NCBI GenBank assembly: GCA_934434905.1
Contig: CAKSAI010000148.1
Coordinates: forward strand, 1-7,512
Direction of reading: 5' to 3'
Length of the DNA: 7,512 bases
DNA from: an uncultured Lachnospiraceae bacterium
GTDB taxonomy: Bacteria; Bacillota; Clostridia; Lachnospirales; Lachnospiraceae
Positions 1 through 6,183 of the stretch are shown piece by piece. The notes beneath the pieces are model-generated. The model did no database searches, was not told the DNA's origin, and was given only the letters and a program-made list of their open reading frames with translations. The translations under genes were made by a program, and so were the position numbers. Position 1 is the stretch's first letter. Every line of letters begins with the position of its first letter.

Positions 1-488
1 ATGTATCGCAAGTTATGGATATGAGTGGTATGTTCGGTAGCTGTCAGAAATTAGAGGCGCTTGATATAGGAAGTTGGAACGTATCGCATGTTACAACCAT
101 GAGTGATATGTTCGCTAACTGCCAGAAACTGGAGACGCTTGATATAGGAAGTTGGGACGTGTCGCATGTTACAACTATGGGTAGTATGTTCGGTGGATGT
201 TCTGGTCTGACCGCACTTGATATAGGAAGTTGGAACGTATCGCAAGTTATGGATATGAGTAGGATGTTCTATGGGTGTTCTGGCCTGACCGCACTTGATA
301 TAGGAAGTTGGGATGTATCGCAAGTTATGGATATGAGTGGTATGTTCGGTAGCTGTCAGAAATTAGAGGCGCTTGATATAGGAAGTTGGGATGTATCGCA
401 AGTTACAACTATGGGTAGTATGTTCTACTACTGCCGAAATCTTATCCTTGACTGCAGCGCATGGGACGTTTCGAAGGTAGCAGACTAT
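1..488 (+). repeat. Tandem 78-bp coding repeat array
   Basis: Units begin at 21, 99, 177, 255, 333 and 411, an exact 78-bp period; the sixth is degenerate. A core reading gatataggaagttgg recurs at 63, 141, 219, 297 and 375. Two module types are visible: a CQKLE type (units 1, 2 and 5) and a CSGLT type (units 3 and 4). Positions 1-77 and 313-389 are identical over 77 bases, exactly four periods apart. A 24-base match also links 168-191 with 402-425, three periods apart. Such near-identity implies recent duplication or gene conversion within the array. Confidence 0.93.
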
Positions 489-542
489 ATTATGTTTAAT
501 GATGGGGCTTCAAATGTTATTGCGCCAACGTGGGTTAATTAG
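1..542 (+). CDS. BspA-like surface protein with 26-residue repeats (3' part only)
   Basis: This is the C-terminal part of a repeat protein. The frame is open from the left edge (first full codon at position 3) to TAG at 540-542, so the real start, signal peptide and any lipobox lie outside the window. Five regular 26-residue units and one degenerate last unit follow the pattern MxxMFxxCxxLxxLDIGSWxVSxV, which is the signature of the DUF285/BspA-like leucine-rich-repeat family (the '26-residue repeat' of bacterial surface proteins). Family members are usually exported and surface-displayed, with roles proposed in adhesion or host and matrix binding; the ligand here is unknown. The last unit loses one residue (RNLILDCSAWDVSKV) and is followed by a short tail ending APTWVN. 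There is no LPXTG motif, transmembrane segment or other C-terminal anchor, so attachment, if any, must be N-terminal. The ATG at 15 lies inside a repeat and is not the start. Family call is secure; function is not. Confidence 0.88.
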   Translation, partial: VSQVMDMSGMFGSCQKLEALDIGSWNVSHVTTMSDMFANCQKLETLDIGSWDVSHVTTMGSMFGGCSGLTALDIGSWNVSQVMDMSRMFYGCSGLTALDIGSWDVSQVMDMSGMFGSCQKLEALDIGSWDVSQVTTMGSMFYYCRNLILDCSAWDVSKVADYIMFNDGASNVIAPTWVN

Positions 543-790
543 TGGAGAATGAGATGGATTCAAGAAATAATAACCAGGTAATGCTTATCAGTAAGATCAT
601 AACCCCCTGCAGCTTCGGTTATCATGCATATGGAGCTGTTCATATATGCATAAGAGCTGCTCTAGTGAAACAGTACCGTACCTATCAGGATGGAGGCGCA
701 AAAGGAATCATTGATCTGTTGATGCATTGTATCAGGTCGAGCATAGAGGGAATCCTTTCGGTACAAAGGCGTATAGCTTTGAAAAAATAG
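542..790 (+). CDS. Doubtful small ORF, 78-82 residues
   Basis: An open frame begins with GTG at 542, overlapping the stop of the surface-protein gene by one base, or with ATG at 554. A GGAGA sequence at 543-547 lies a few bases before the ATG and could act as a ribosome binding site by coupling. I do not recognise the predicted protein: it has scattered cysteines, no clear signal peptide or membrane segment, and a basic tail (QRRIALKK). Its stop at 788-790 directly abuts the -35 box of the rpsO promoter, and a hairpin falls inside it. The sequence reads more like non-coding spacer or a decayed gene than a maintained gene, so treat this as a possibility only. Between 543 and 790 I see nothing else that can be supported except the hairpin at 609-660. 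Confidence 0.18.
   Translation: MENEMDSRNNNQVMLISKIITPCSFGYHAYGAVHICIRAALVKQYRTYQDGGAKGIIDLLMHCIRSSIEGILSVQRRIALKK
609..660 (+). other. Imperfect hairpin downstream of the surface-protein gene
   Basis: GCAGCT (609-614) pairs with AGCTGC (655-660), and inside this ATGCATAT (624-631) pairs with ATATGCAT (644-651). The outer and inner stems are separated by an unequal internal loop. No run of T follows, so this is not a standard intrinsic terminator. It could stabilise the 3' end of the surface-protein mRNA or have no function. Confidence 0.35.
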
Positions 791-819
791 TTTACAAGCA
801 GCAATGATTATGCTATAAT
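791..819 (+). promoter_or_regulatory. Sigma-A promoter of rpsO (extended -10)
   Basis: TTTACA (791-796) and a perfect TATAAT (814-819) are separated by exactly 17 bases. TGC sits immediately before the -10 box and makes it an extended -10. An A-rich run (782-788) directly upstream may act as an UP-like element. Transcription should start near 826, giving a leader of about 96 nt before rpsO. Box quality and spacing suggest a strong housekeeping promoter, as expected for a ribosomal protein gene. Confidence 0.88.
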
Positions 820-823
820 GCAG

Positions 824-887
824 AAGTGTGAGTTTAGCCCGTATTCGGTAAATGGACACTCCGACCTTTACTTAATATCTCACATTT
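824..887 (+). promoter_or_regulatory. Structured rpsO mRNA leader, candidate S15 autoregulatory element
   Basis: AAGTGTGAG (824-832) can pair with CTCACATTT (879-887), nine pairs including one G-U, closing the 5' end of the transcript. Inside, CCG-TATT-CGG (839-848) and GGA-CAC-TCC (854-862) can form two small hairpins, giving a three-way junction. An alternative inner stem pairs GTAAA (848-852) with TTTAC (867-871). In several bacteria S15 is known to bind its own mRNA leader, often by mimicking the three-way junction it recognises in 16S rRNA. The position, from the predicted transcript start to about 20 nt before the ribosome binding site, fits that role. The fold is mine by eye and has not been matched to a family model. 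Confidence 0.5.
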
Positions 888-921
888 AAGGGCGATGATT
901 TAAAATAAGGAGGTTATCGTA

Positions 922-1188
922 ATGATAGCGAAGGAAAAGAAGCAGGCAATTATTGCCGAGTATGCGAGAACACCTGGCGACACAGGTTCACCTGAGGTTC
1001 AGGTAGCGATCCTGACAGCGCGGATCCAGGAACTGACAGATCACTTGAAGGAGCATCCGAAGGATCACCATTCCAGACGGGGACTGCTGAAGATGGTTGG
1101 TCAGAGACGAGGTTTACTTTCCTATTTAAAGAAAGTGGATATCGAGAGATATCGTACACTGATTGATCGTCTCGGTATTCGGAAGTAG
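922..1188 (+). CDS. rpsO: 30S ribosomal protein S15
   Basis: This gene encodes the complete 88-residue primary-binding protein of the 16S rRNA central domain, which organises the platform of the 30S subunit and makes a bridge to the 50S subunit. The sequence is typical throughout: the TGDTGSPEVQVAILTARI segment (about residues 18-35) and the HHSRRGLLKMVGQRRGLLSYL segment (about 49-69), which carries conserved rRNA-contacting residues. Length matches the usual 88-89. The start is fixed by a near-perfect AAGGAGGT at 907-914, seven bases before the ATG. The gene has its own strong promoter and structured leader and is followed by a terminator-like hairpin and then pnp, the classic rpsO-pnp order. 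It is probably autoregulated at the leader. Nothing is missing or unusual in the protein. Confidence 0.98.
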   Translation: MIAKEKKQAIIAEYARTPGDTGSPEVQVAILTARIQELTDHLKEHPKDHHSRRGLLKMVGQRRGLLSYLKKVDIERYRTLIDRLGIRK

Positions 1189-1216
1189 TCTTTGCTGCAC
1201 GAAGGCAGGACAGGAT

Positions 1217-1253
1217 AATAGAGCGGAGACAGTTCCGCTCTATTGTTGCTTTC
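1217..1253 (+). terminator. Terminator-like hairpin after rpsO
   Basis: AATAGAGCGGA (1217-1227) pairs without mismatch with TCCGCTCTATT (1234-1244) around a six-base loop: 11 pairs, with a possible extra G-U. The following tract (GTTGCTTTC) is only moderately T-rich, so termination is probably partial. This would allow some read-through from the rpsO promoter into pnp. I found no convincing separate pnp promoter. Confidence 0.68.
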
Positions 1254-1277
1254 AGCAAATGAATCAAAAGGTACCCA

Positions 1278-1358
1278 GGCAGAAGGAATGTTCCGAGACC
1301 ACTGATATGCGCAGAAGAGAGTTTCTGGATATATCAGTAGTTTCGGTTGTCTTCTGCC
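1278..1358 (+). promoter_or_regulatory. Long interrupted stem-loop in the pnp leader, candidate RNase III/PNPase control site
   Basis: Four nested helices line up. GGCAGAAG (1278-1285) pairs with CTTCTGCC (1351-1358). CCGAGAC (1293-1299) pairs with GTTTCGG (1340-1346) with one G-U. ACTGATAT (1301-1308) pairs with ATATCAGT (1331-1338). CAGAA (1312-1316) pairs with TTCTG (1323-1327) around a six-base loop. That is 28 pairs in an 81-nt hairpin ending about 13 bases before the pnp ribosome binding site. No T-run follows, so it is not a terminator. In E. coli the pnp leader contains a long hairpin between the rpsO terminator and pnp that RNase III cuts and PNPase then uses to repress itself; the same location here suggests, but does not prove, a similar device. 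Confidence 0.6.
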
Positions 1359-1384
1359 ATAACAAATAGAAAAGGAGACAAGAT

Positions 1385-3487
1385 ATGTATAAGAGTTATT
1401 CCATGGAACTGGCCGGCAGAACACTGACGGTGGATATCGGCCGGGTAGCAGCTCAGGCCAACGGTGCAGCGTTCATGCACTACGGTGATACGGTGGTATT
1501 GTCCACTGCAACGGCATCGGACAAGCCCCGTGACGGGATTGATTTCTTCCCGCTGAGCGTAGAATTTGAAGAGAAACTGTATGCGGTAGGTAAGATACCG
1601 GGCGGCTTCAACAAGAGAGAGGGCAAGGCATCCGAGAATGCAGTGCTGACCTCCCGCGTCATCGACCGCCCCATGCGGCCGCTGTTTCCGAAGGATTACC
1701 GCAATGACGTGACACTGAACAACCTGGTCATGAGCGTTGACCCGGAGTGCCGTCCGGAGCTGGTAGCCATGATCGGTTCCGCCATCGCAACCTGTATTTC
1801 CGATATTCCCTTTGACGGCCCCTGCGCTATGACACAGGTCGGCATGATCAATGGAGAATTCATCATCAACCCCAGCCAGGAACAGTGGAAGAATGGCAAG
1901 CTGAACCTTACCGTGGCTTCCACCAGAGAGAAGGTCATCATGATCGAGGCCGGTGCCAATGAGATTCCGGAAGCACGGATGATCGAAGCCATCTACCTGG
2001 CACATGACGTAAACCAGACCATCATCGCATTTATCGATAAGATCGTGGCGGAAGTCGGAAAGCCCAAGCACGAATACACAAGCTGTGCCGTACCGGAGGA
2101 ATTGTTTGCAGCCATTAAGGAGATCGTTCCTCCCGAAGAGATGGAGGAGGCTGTATTCACCGATGAGAAGCAGGTGCGTGAAGAGAACATCCGCAAGATC
2201 ACAGAGCGCTTAGAGGAGGCTTTTGCTGAGAACGAGGAGTGGCTTGCAGTCCTTGGCGAGGCAATCTATCAATACCAGAAGAAGACCGTTCGCAAGATGA
2301 TCTTAAAGGACAGAAAGCGTCCCGATGGCCGTGCGATCGATCAGATCCGTAGGCTGGCAGCCGAGGTTGACATTATTCCGAGAGTCCATGGCTCTGCGAT
2401 GTTCACACGTGGACAGACCCAGATCTGTGACGTCGTGACACTGGCGCCCCTGTCAGAGGTGCAGAGAATCGATGGCCTGGACGAGAACGAAGTAAACAAG
2501 CGTTACATGCATCACTATAATTTCCCCAGTTATTCCGTGGGTGAGACGAAGCCCAGCCGAGGGCCGGGACGTCGTGAGATCGGCCATGGCGCGTTGGCAG
2601 AGCGGGCATTGATTCCTGTACTGCCCAGCGAGGAGGAGTTCCCCTATGCGATCCGTGCCGTTTCTGAGACATTTGAGTCCAACGGATCCACCTCTATGGC
2701 ATCCACCTGTGCATCCTGTATGGCACTGATGGCCGCCGGTGTTCCCATCAAGAAAATGGTAGGCGGAATTTCCTGCGGACTTGTGACAGGAGATACGGAT
2801 GACGATTATGTGGTACTGACGGACATTCAGGGGCTTGAGGATTTCTTCGGAGACATGGACTTCAAGGTGACCGGAACGAAGGATGGTATCACCGCTATTC
2901 AGATGGATATCAAGATTCATGGTCTGACTAGACCCATCGTGGAGGAGGCTATCGCCAGAACACGTGAGGCAAGACTCTACATCATGGACAATGTAATGTC
3001 CAAGGCCATTGCGGAGCCCAGAAAAGAAGTGGGAGCCTACGCACCGAAGATCATCCAGACACAGATCGATCCCCAGAAGATCGGAGATGTGGTGGGACAG
3101 AGAGGCAAGACCATCAATGCTATCATCGAGCAGACCGGCGTTAAGATTGATATTAACGACGAAGGCTTTGTTTCCATCTGCGGCACTGATCGCGAGATGA
3201 TGAACAAGGCACTGGATATGATCAATACCATTGTCACAGACTTCGAGGCAGGCCAGATCCTTACCGGTAAGGTTGTCAGCATCAAGGAGTTCGGAGCATT
3301 TGTAGAGTTTGCTCCAAGCAAAGAAGGAATGGTACACATCTCCAAGATTGCAAAGCAGCGGATCAACCGTGTGGAGGATGTACTTACCCTGGGTGATATC
3401 GTAACCGTGGTTTGCTTAGGCAAGGACAAGATGGGACGTATGAGCTTCAGTATTAAGGACGTTCCGGAAGATAAGGGCAACAACTAA
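1385..3487 (+). CDS. pnp: Polyribonucleotide nucleotidyltransferase (polynucleotide phosphorylase)
   Basis: PNPase degrades RNA 3'-to-5' using phosphate, releasing nucleoside diphosphates, and can also add tails. It is a cytoplasmic trimer and a major RNA-decay enzyme. All domains are present in 700 residues: first RNase PH domain (about 1-145, with the FFPLSVEFEEKLYAVGKIPG and TSRVIDRPMRPLFP motifs), helical domain (about 220-310), second RNase PH domain (about 320-545), KH (about 555-615) and S1 (about 623-690). Asp486, Asp492 and Lys494, in EDFFGDMDFK, correspond to the E. coli catalytic residues. The KH loop reads G571-Q-R-G574. The start is set by AAAGGAG at 1371-1377, seven bases upstream. 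It follows rpsO after a terminator-like hairpin and a long stem-loop that may control it, and ends in a strong terminator. It is intact and the call is secure. Confidence 0.98.
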   Translation: MYKSYSMELAGRTLTVDIGRVAAQANGAAFMHYGDTVVLSTATASDKPRDGIDFFPLSVEFEEKLYAVGKIPGGFNKREGKASENAVLTSRVIDRPMRPLFPKDYRNDVTLNNLVMSVDPECRPELVAMIGSAIATCISDIPFDGPCAMTQVGMINGEFIINPSQEQWKNGKLNLTVASTREKVIMIEAGANEIPEARMIEAIYLAHDVNQTIIAFIDKIVAEVGKPKHEYTSCAVPEELFAAIKEIVPPEEMEEAVFTDEKQVREENIRKITERLEEAFAENEEWLAVLGEAIYQYQKKTVRKMILKDRKRPDGRAIDQIRRLAAEVDIIPRVHGSAMFTRGQTQICDVVTLAPLSEVQRIDGLDENEVNKRYMHHYNFPSYSVGETKPSRGPGRREIGHGALAERALIPVLPSEEEFPYAIRAVSETFESNGSTSMASTCASCMALMAAGVPIKKMVGGISCGLVTGDTDDDYVVLTDIQGLEDFFGDMDFKVTGTKDGITAIQMDIKIHGLTRPIVEEAIARTREARLYIMDNVMSKAIAEPRKEVGAYAPKIIQTQIDPQKIGDVVGQRGKTINAIIEQTGVKIDINDEGFVSICGTDREMMNKALDMINTIVTDFEAGQILTGKVVSIKEFGAFVEFAPSKEGMVHISKIAKQRINRVEDVLTLGDIVTVVCLGKDKMGRMSFSIKDVPEDKGNN

Positions 3488-3493
3488 TATAAG

Positions 3494-3540
3494 AGTCGGG
3501 AATGTAACAGCTAGGTTGCTGGAAGTTCCCGGCTTTTTAT
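3494..3540 (+). terminator. Intrinsic terminator of pnp
   Basis: The arm AGTCGGGAA (3494-3502) pairs with TTCCCGGCT (3526-3534), including one T-G pair. A second small stem, CAGC (3508-3511) with GCTG (3518-3521), sits in the loop. TTTTTAT follows at once (3534-3540). The GC-rich stem and T-run make this a convincing terminator that separates pnp from the protease gene. Confidence 0.85.
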
Positions 3541-3619
3541 ATATGGTGTGTCAAGCAAAGTTTTCTTGAAGAAATAACCATTCAACCGATCTTCGCATAT
3601 CTTAAAATAAAAAGGTGCT

Positions 3620-4507
3620 ATGGACCGAGTAAAGAAGATCTTGAATACGGCATATGCATATCGGCGCGGATACTTTGGAGAAGGCGTCGGCATAGCCGTG
3701 ATGGACACCGGTATCGTGAGCCATCCTGATTTTGACCGCCGTATCGCGGTTTTTCGGGATTATATCGGATATCAGAAAAACATGTATGACGACAACGGCC
3801 ATGGCGTTCATGTGGCCGGAATCATTGGCGGGAGCGGGCGGATGTCCGCAGGGCGATACAGCGGCATTGCCCCTGCCTGCCATTTTATTGTGCTGAAAAT
3901 ATTGGACAGTAAAGGAAATGGGAGTACAACCAGTGTGGTGGAAGGCGTCAAGTGGCTGGTGGAACACCGGGAGGAATATCATATCCGGATCGTCAATATC
4001 TCAGTAGGCATGGTGCTTAGTGCGAAAAATGAGGATCAGATGCAGCTTCTTGCTGCTGTGGATTATGCCTGGGATCACGGCATTGTAGTGGTGGCGGCTG
4101 CCGGAAACAACGGGCCCGCGCAGGGAAGTGTCACCATACCGGGAATCAGCAGGAAGATCATTACCGTGGGCTGCTTTGATGACACAAACGAGGCTTTGAA
4201 CAGGCAGGGGTTGAAACCGGACTTCTCCGGACAGGGGCCCACAAGCGCATGTATCATGAAGCCCGAACTGGTAGAGCCTGGAACCAATATCGTAAGCTGC
4301 GCCAATACCAGAAGCTATTATACCAGAAAAAGCGGCACATCCATGGCTGCGCCCGTCGTTACCGGCTGCATCGGACTGTTGTTATCCAAGTATCCATCCT
4401 TTACTCCGAAGGATGTAAAACTGCGTCTCTGCGAACGGGCAGTAGACCTGGGCCTCCCGGCAAGAAAACAGGGCTGGGGAATGGTGGACATTTCCAAATT
4501 GTTGTGA
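3620..4507 (+). CDS. Subtilisin-like serine protease (S8 family), probably intracellular
   Basis: This is a complete 295-residue subtilase that hydrolyses peptide bonds with an Asp-His-Ser triad. Asp29 lies in GIAVMDTGI, His61 in NGHGVHVAG, Ser241 in SGTSMAAP, and Asn163 (AAAGNNGP) is the oxyanion-hole residue. The catalytic domain starts almost at residue 1: there is no signal peptide, no inhibitory propeptide and no C-terminal extension. That points to a cytoplasmic enzyme, similar in pattern to the AprX-type or intracellular subtilisins of Bacillus, although I do not see the N-terminal LIPY extension of Bacillus IspA. ATG 3620 is chosen because an in-frame stop lies at 3608-3610 and no better start follows. 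Its ribosome binding site (AAAGGTG, 3611-3617) is unusually close, leaving two bases. It lies after the pnp terminator and I found no convincing promoter. Substrate unknown. Confidence 0.93.
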   Translation: MDRVKKILNTAYAYRRGYFGEGVGIAVMDTGIVSHPDFDRRIAVFRDYIGYQKNMYDDNGHGVHVAGIIGGSGRMSAGRYSGIAPACHFIVLKILDSKGNGSTTSVVEGVKWLVEHREEYHIRIVNISVGMVLSAKNEDQMQLLAAVDYAWDHGIVVVAAAGNNGPAQGSVTIPGISRKIITVGCFDDTNEALNRQGLKPDFSGQGPTSACIMKPELVEPGTNIVSCANTRSYYTRKSGTSMAAPVVTGCIGLLLSKYPSFTPKDVKLRLCERAVDLGLPARKQGWGMVDISKLL

Positions 4508-4513
4508 TATAAT
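4485..4513 (+). promoter_or_regulatory. Internal promoter for the cardiolipin synthase gene
   Basis: TGGACA (4485-4490) and a perfect TATAAT (4508-4513) are 17 bases apart. TGA directly before the -10 box gives an extended -10. The -35 box lies inside the last codons of the protease gene and the TGA of the extended -10 is the protease stop codon itself. Transcription would start near 4520, about 40 bases before the cardiolipin synthase start. No terminator separates the two genes, so read-through is also likely. Confidence 0.75.
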
Positions 4514-4558
4514 TTTGCAATGAGCACTGCGAGTTTTACATTTCGATAGGGTGATATT

Positions 4559-6130
4559 ATGGACAATGCGAAGAGTGAAGATGCTGCAAATAAGATAAAG
4601 AAAGTCAAAAAGGTATTGCTTGGCCGGGTGGTCTTCGTCGCCTTGGCGGTAGCTATCCAGTTTTTTTGGATCTTTTTTTTGATGTTTCGTTTCAGCAGAC
4701 AGTATAATTTTTTAAACATTGTAATGGAAGTTATCGCCATTGTTGTGGTGCTGTATATCATCAATCAATGGAGTAACCCGGCGTATAAGATCGTCTGGAC
4801 CTTTGTGATACTGATATTTCCATTGGGCGGCCTTTTGATCTACTTCGTGTTCGGACGCTCCAAGCTGACGAAGAAGACCAGGGAAGGGATGGAGCGTGTC
4901 CACCGTGAGGTTGCTCAGTTCCTGCCGCCAAATAAGGAACTGGAGGATGAGATTGCCCGGAAGGATAAGAATGCGGCAAATCAGTCCCGATACATTACCG
5001 ACTGGGCGGATTTTCCCGTTTACAACAACACGGAGACGAAGTATTATCGCTGCGGGGAAGAGATGTTCCCGGATATGCTTGAGGATCTGAAATCAGCAGA
5101 GCATTTTATTTTCCTGGAATATTTTATCCTGGATGATGGTGTCATGCTCCAGCAGGTGTTGGAGATCCTGCGGGAGAAGGTACAAGCGGGCGTGGATGTG
5201 CGCCTGATCTATGATGATTTTGGCTCCATCACTACACTGTCCCCGAAGTTTTTCGATAAGGTACGGGCAATGGGGATAAAGTGTGTAGCCTTTAATCCCC
5301 TGCGTCCGGTGATGTCAGTGATCATGAACAACCGCGATCATCGGAAGATCTTTGTGGTGGATGGGATTGTCGGCTATACCGGCGGTCTGAATCTGGCAGA
5401 TGAATATATCAATAAGCGGGAGCGCTTCGGCTACTGGAAGGACACCGGTATCCGCCTGGAGGGCATGGCTGTCTGGAGCTTTACCGCCATGTTCCTGGAG
5501 ATGTGGAATTATATCAACCGAACTACGGAAGACTATACGGCATACCGACCGGAGCTCTTTCAGAAGCGGCCATTTCAGGCGGATGGCTATGTGCAGCCTT
5601 ATGGAGATTCGCCTTTGGATAAGGAAAAGGTGGGAGAGAATGTTTATATGAACATCCTGGGTCATGCCAGGGATTACGTCTATATTTTTACCCCATATCT
5701 GATCCTTGATAACGAGATGCTGACATATCTGCGCAATGCGGCAAAAAGCGGAGTGGATGTGCGCATCGTTACCCCGGAGATCCCGGACAAAAAAATTATC
5801 TTCTGGATGAGTCAGTCCTACTATCAGAGACTTCTGGAGTGTGGGGTTCGTATCTACCAGTATACGCCGGGCTTTATTCATGCCAAGTGTTTCGTGTGCG
5901 ATGACAAGATCGCTACGGTTGGCAGCATCAACATGGATTACCGCAGCCTGTACCTTCACTTTGAGTGTGGGGTATGGATGTACGATACCGACACAGTAAT
6001 GAAGGTAAAGGAGGATGCAGTTGCCACGATTGAACAGTCCAGGGAGATCACCATGGAGGACTGCCGCAGGCAATCCTGGATGAAACGACTGGTATTGAGC
6101 GTCCTGCGGCTGGTAGCTCCTCTTGTGTAA
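4559..6130 (+). CDS. cls: Cardiolipin synthase (phospholipase D superfamily)
   Basis: The enzyme condenses two phosphatidylglycerol molecules into cardiolipin plus glycerol at the cytoplasmic membrane. The 523-residue protein has a basic N-terminus, then three hydrophobic stretches (about residues 20-43, 51-69 and 78-98; the last two resemble the PLDc_N region), then two phospholipase D domains. Both HKD motifs are intact: His261-Lys263-Asp268 in HRKIFVVD, followed by GYTGGLNLAD, and His441-Lys443-Asp448 in HAKCFVCD, followed by GSINMDYRS. Length is close to the family norm of about 480-520, with a slightly long N-terminus. ATG 4559 is preceded by AGGGTGAT (4548-4555), a moderate ribosome binding site. 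It lies 51 bases after the protease gene and has its own promoter. Its end faces the carboxypeptidase gene with 63 bases between. Family assignment is secure; the exact substrate pair is inferred from the family. Confidence 0.95.
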   Translation: MDNAKSEDAANKIKKVKKVLLGRVVFVALAVAIQFFWIFFLMFRFSRQYNFLNIVMEVIAIVVVLYIINQWSNPAYKIVWTFVILIFPLGGLLIYFVFGRSKLTKKTREGMERVHREVAQFLPPNKELEDEIARKDKNAANQSRYITDWADFPVYNNTETKYYRCGEEMFPDMLEDLKSAEHFIFLEYFILDDGVMLQQVLEILREKVQAGVDVRLIYDDFGSITTLSPKFFDKVRAMGIKCVAFNPLRPVMSVIMNNRDHRKIFVVDGIVGYTGGLNLADEYINKRERFGYWKDTGIRLEGMAVWSFTAMFLEMWNYINRTTEDYTAYRPELFQKRPFQADGYVQPYGDSPLDKEKVGENVYMNILGHARDYVYIFTPYLILDNEMLTYLRNAAKSGVDVRIVTPEIPDKKIIFWMSQSYYQRLLECGVRIYQYTPGFIHAKCFVCDDKIATVGSINMDYRSLYLHFECGVWMYDTDTVMKVKEDAVATIEQSREITMEDCRRQSWMKRLVLSVLRLVAPLV

Positions 6131-6141
6131 CCTGACAGGAG

Positions 6142-6183
6142 CGGCATGAATGAAAGATGAGGCAATATAACAGGCACATGCCG
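6142..6183. other. Inverted repeat between the convergent genes
   Basis: CGGCATG (6142-6148) and CATGCCG (6177-6183) form a seven-pair stem around a 28-base loop in the 63-base gap between the stops of cls and the carboxypeptidase gene. It is the only symmetrical element in the gap and could act on both strands, but neither side is followed by a T-run. A transcription-ending role is therefore weakly supported. Confidence 0.3.

Noticed and set aside
51..323. 90-residue minus-strand ORF with repeats
   Set aside because: It is antisense to the 78-bp repeats. The period is divisible by three, so a frame open in one unit stays open in all of them.
1..488. Regular repeats as a CRISPR array
   Set aside because: The whole 78-bp unit is coding and repeated, with no unique spacers, and it matches a known protein repeat family.
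1192..1221. TTGCTG with a TAATAG-like box as a pnp promoter
   Set aside because: The -10 match is poor at workable spacings and the box falls in the terminator stem. Read-through from rpsO is simpler.
1163..1369. 68-residue plus-strand ORF over the rpsO end and spacer
   Set aside because: It overlaps rpsO, the terminator hairpin and the long stem-loop, which explain this stretch better. It has no ribosome binding site or recognisable protein.
1334..2071. 245-residue minus-strand ORF
   Set aside because: It lies antisense to the well-supported pnp gene, has no recognisable family features and shows no good ribosome binding site. It is a shadow frame.
2453..3337. 294-residue minus-strand ORF inside pnp
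   Set aside because: It is antisense to conserved PNPase domains, and its composition reflects the pnp codon pattern. No family is recognised.
3566..3603. TTGAAG with TATCTT as a promoter for the protease gene
   Set aside because: The spacing is about 26 bases, far from 17, and no acceptable -10 box lies at the right distance.
5315..6073. 252-residue minus-strand ORF inside cls
   Set aside because: It is antisense to both HKD-bearing domains of cardiolipin synthase. The frame is open through codon bias only.
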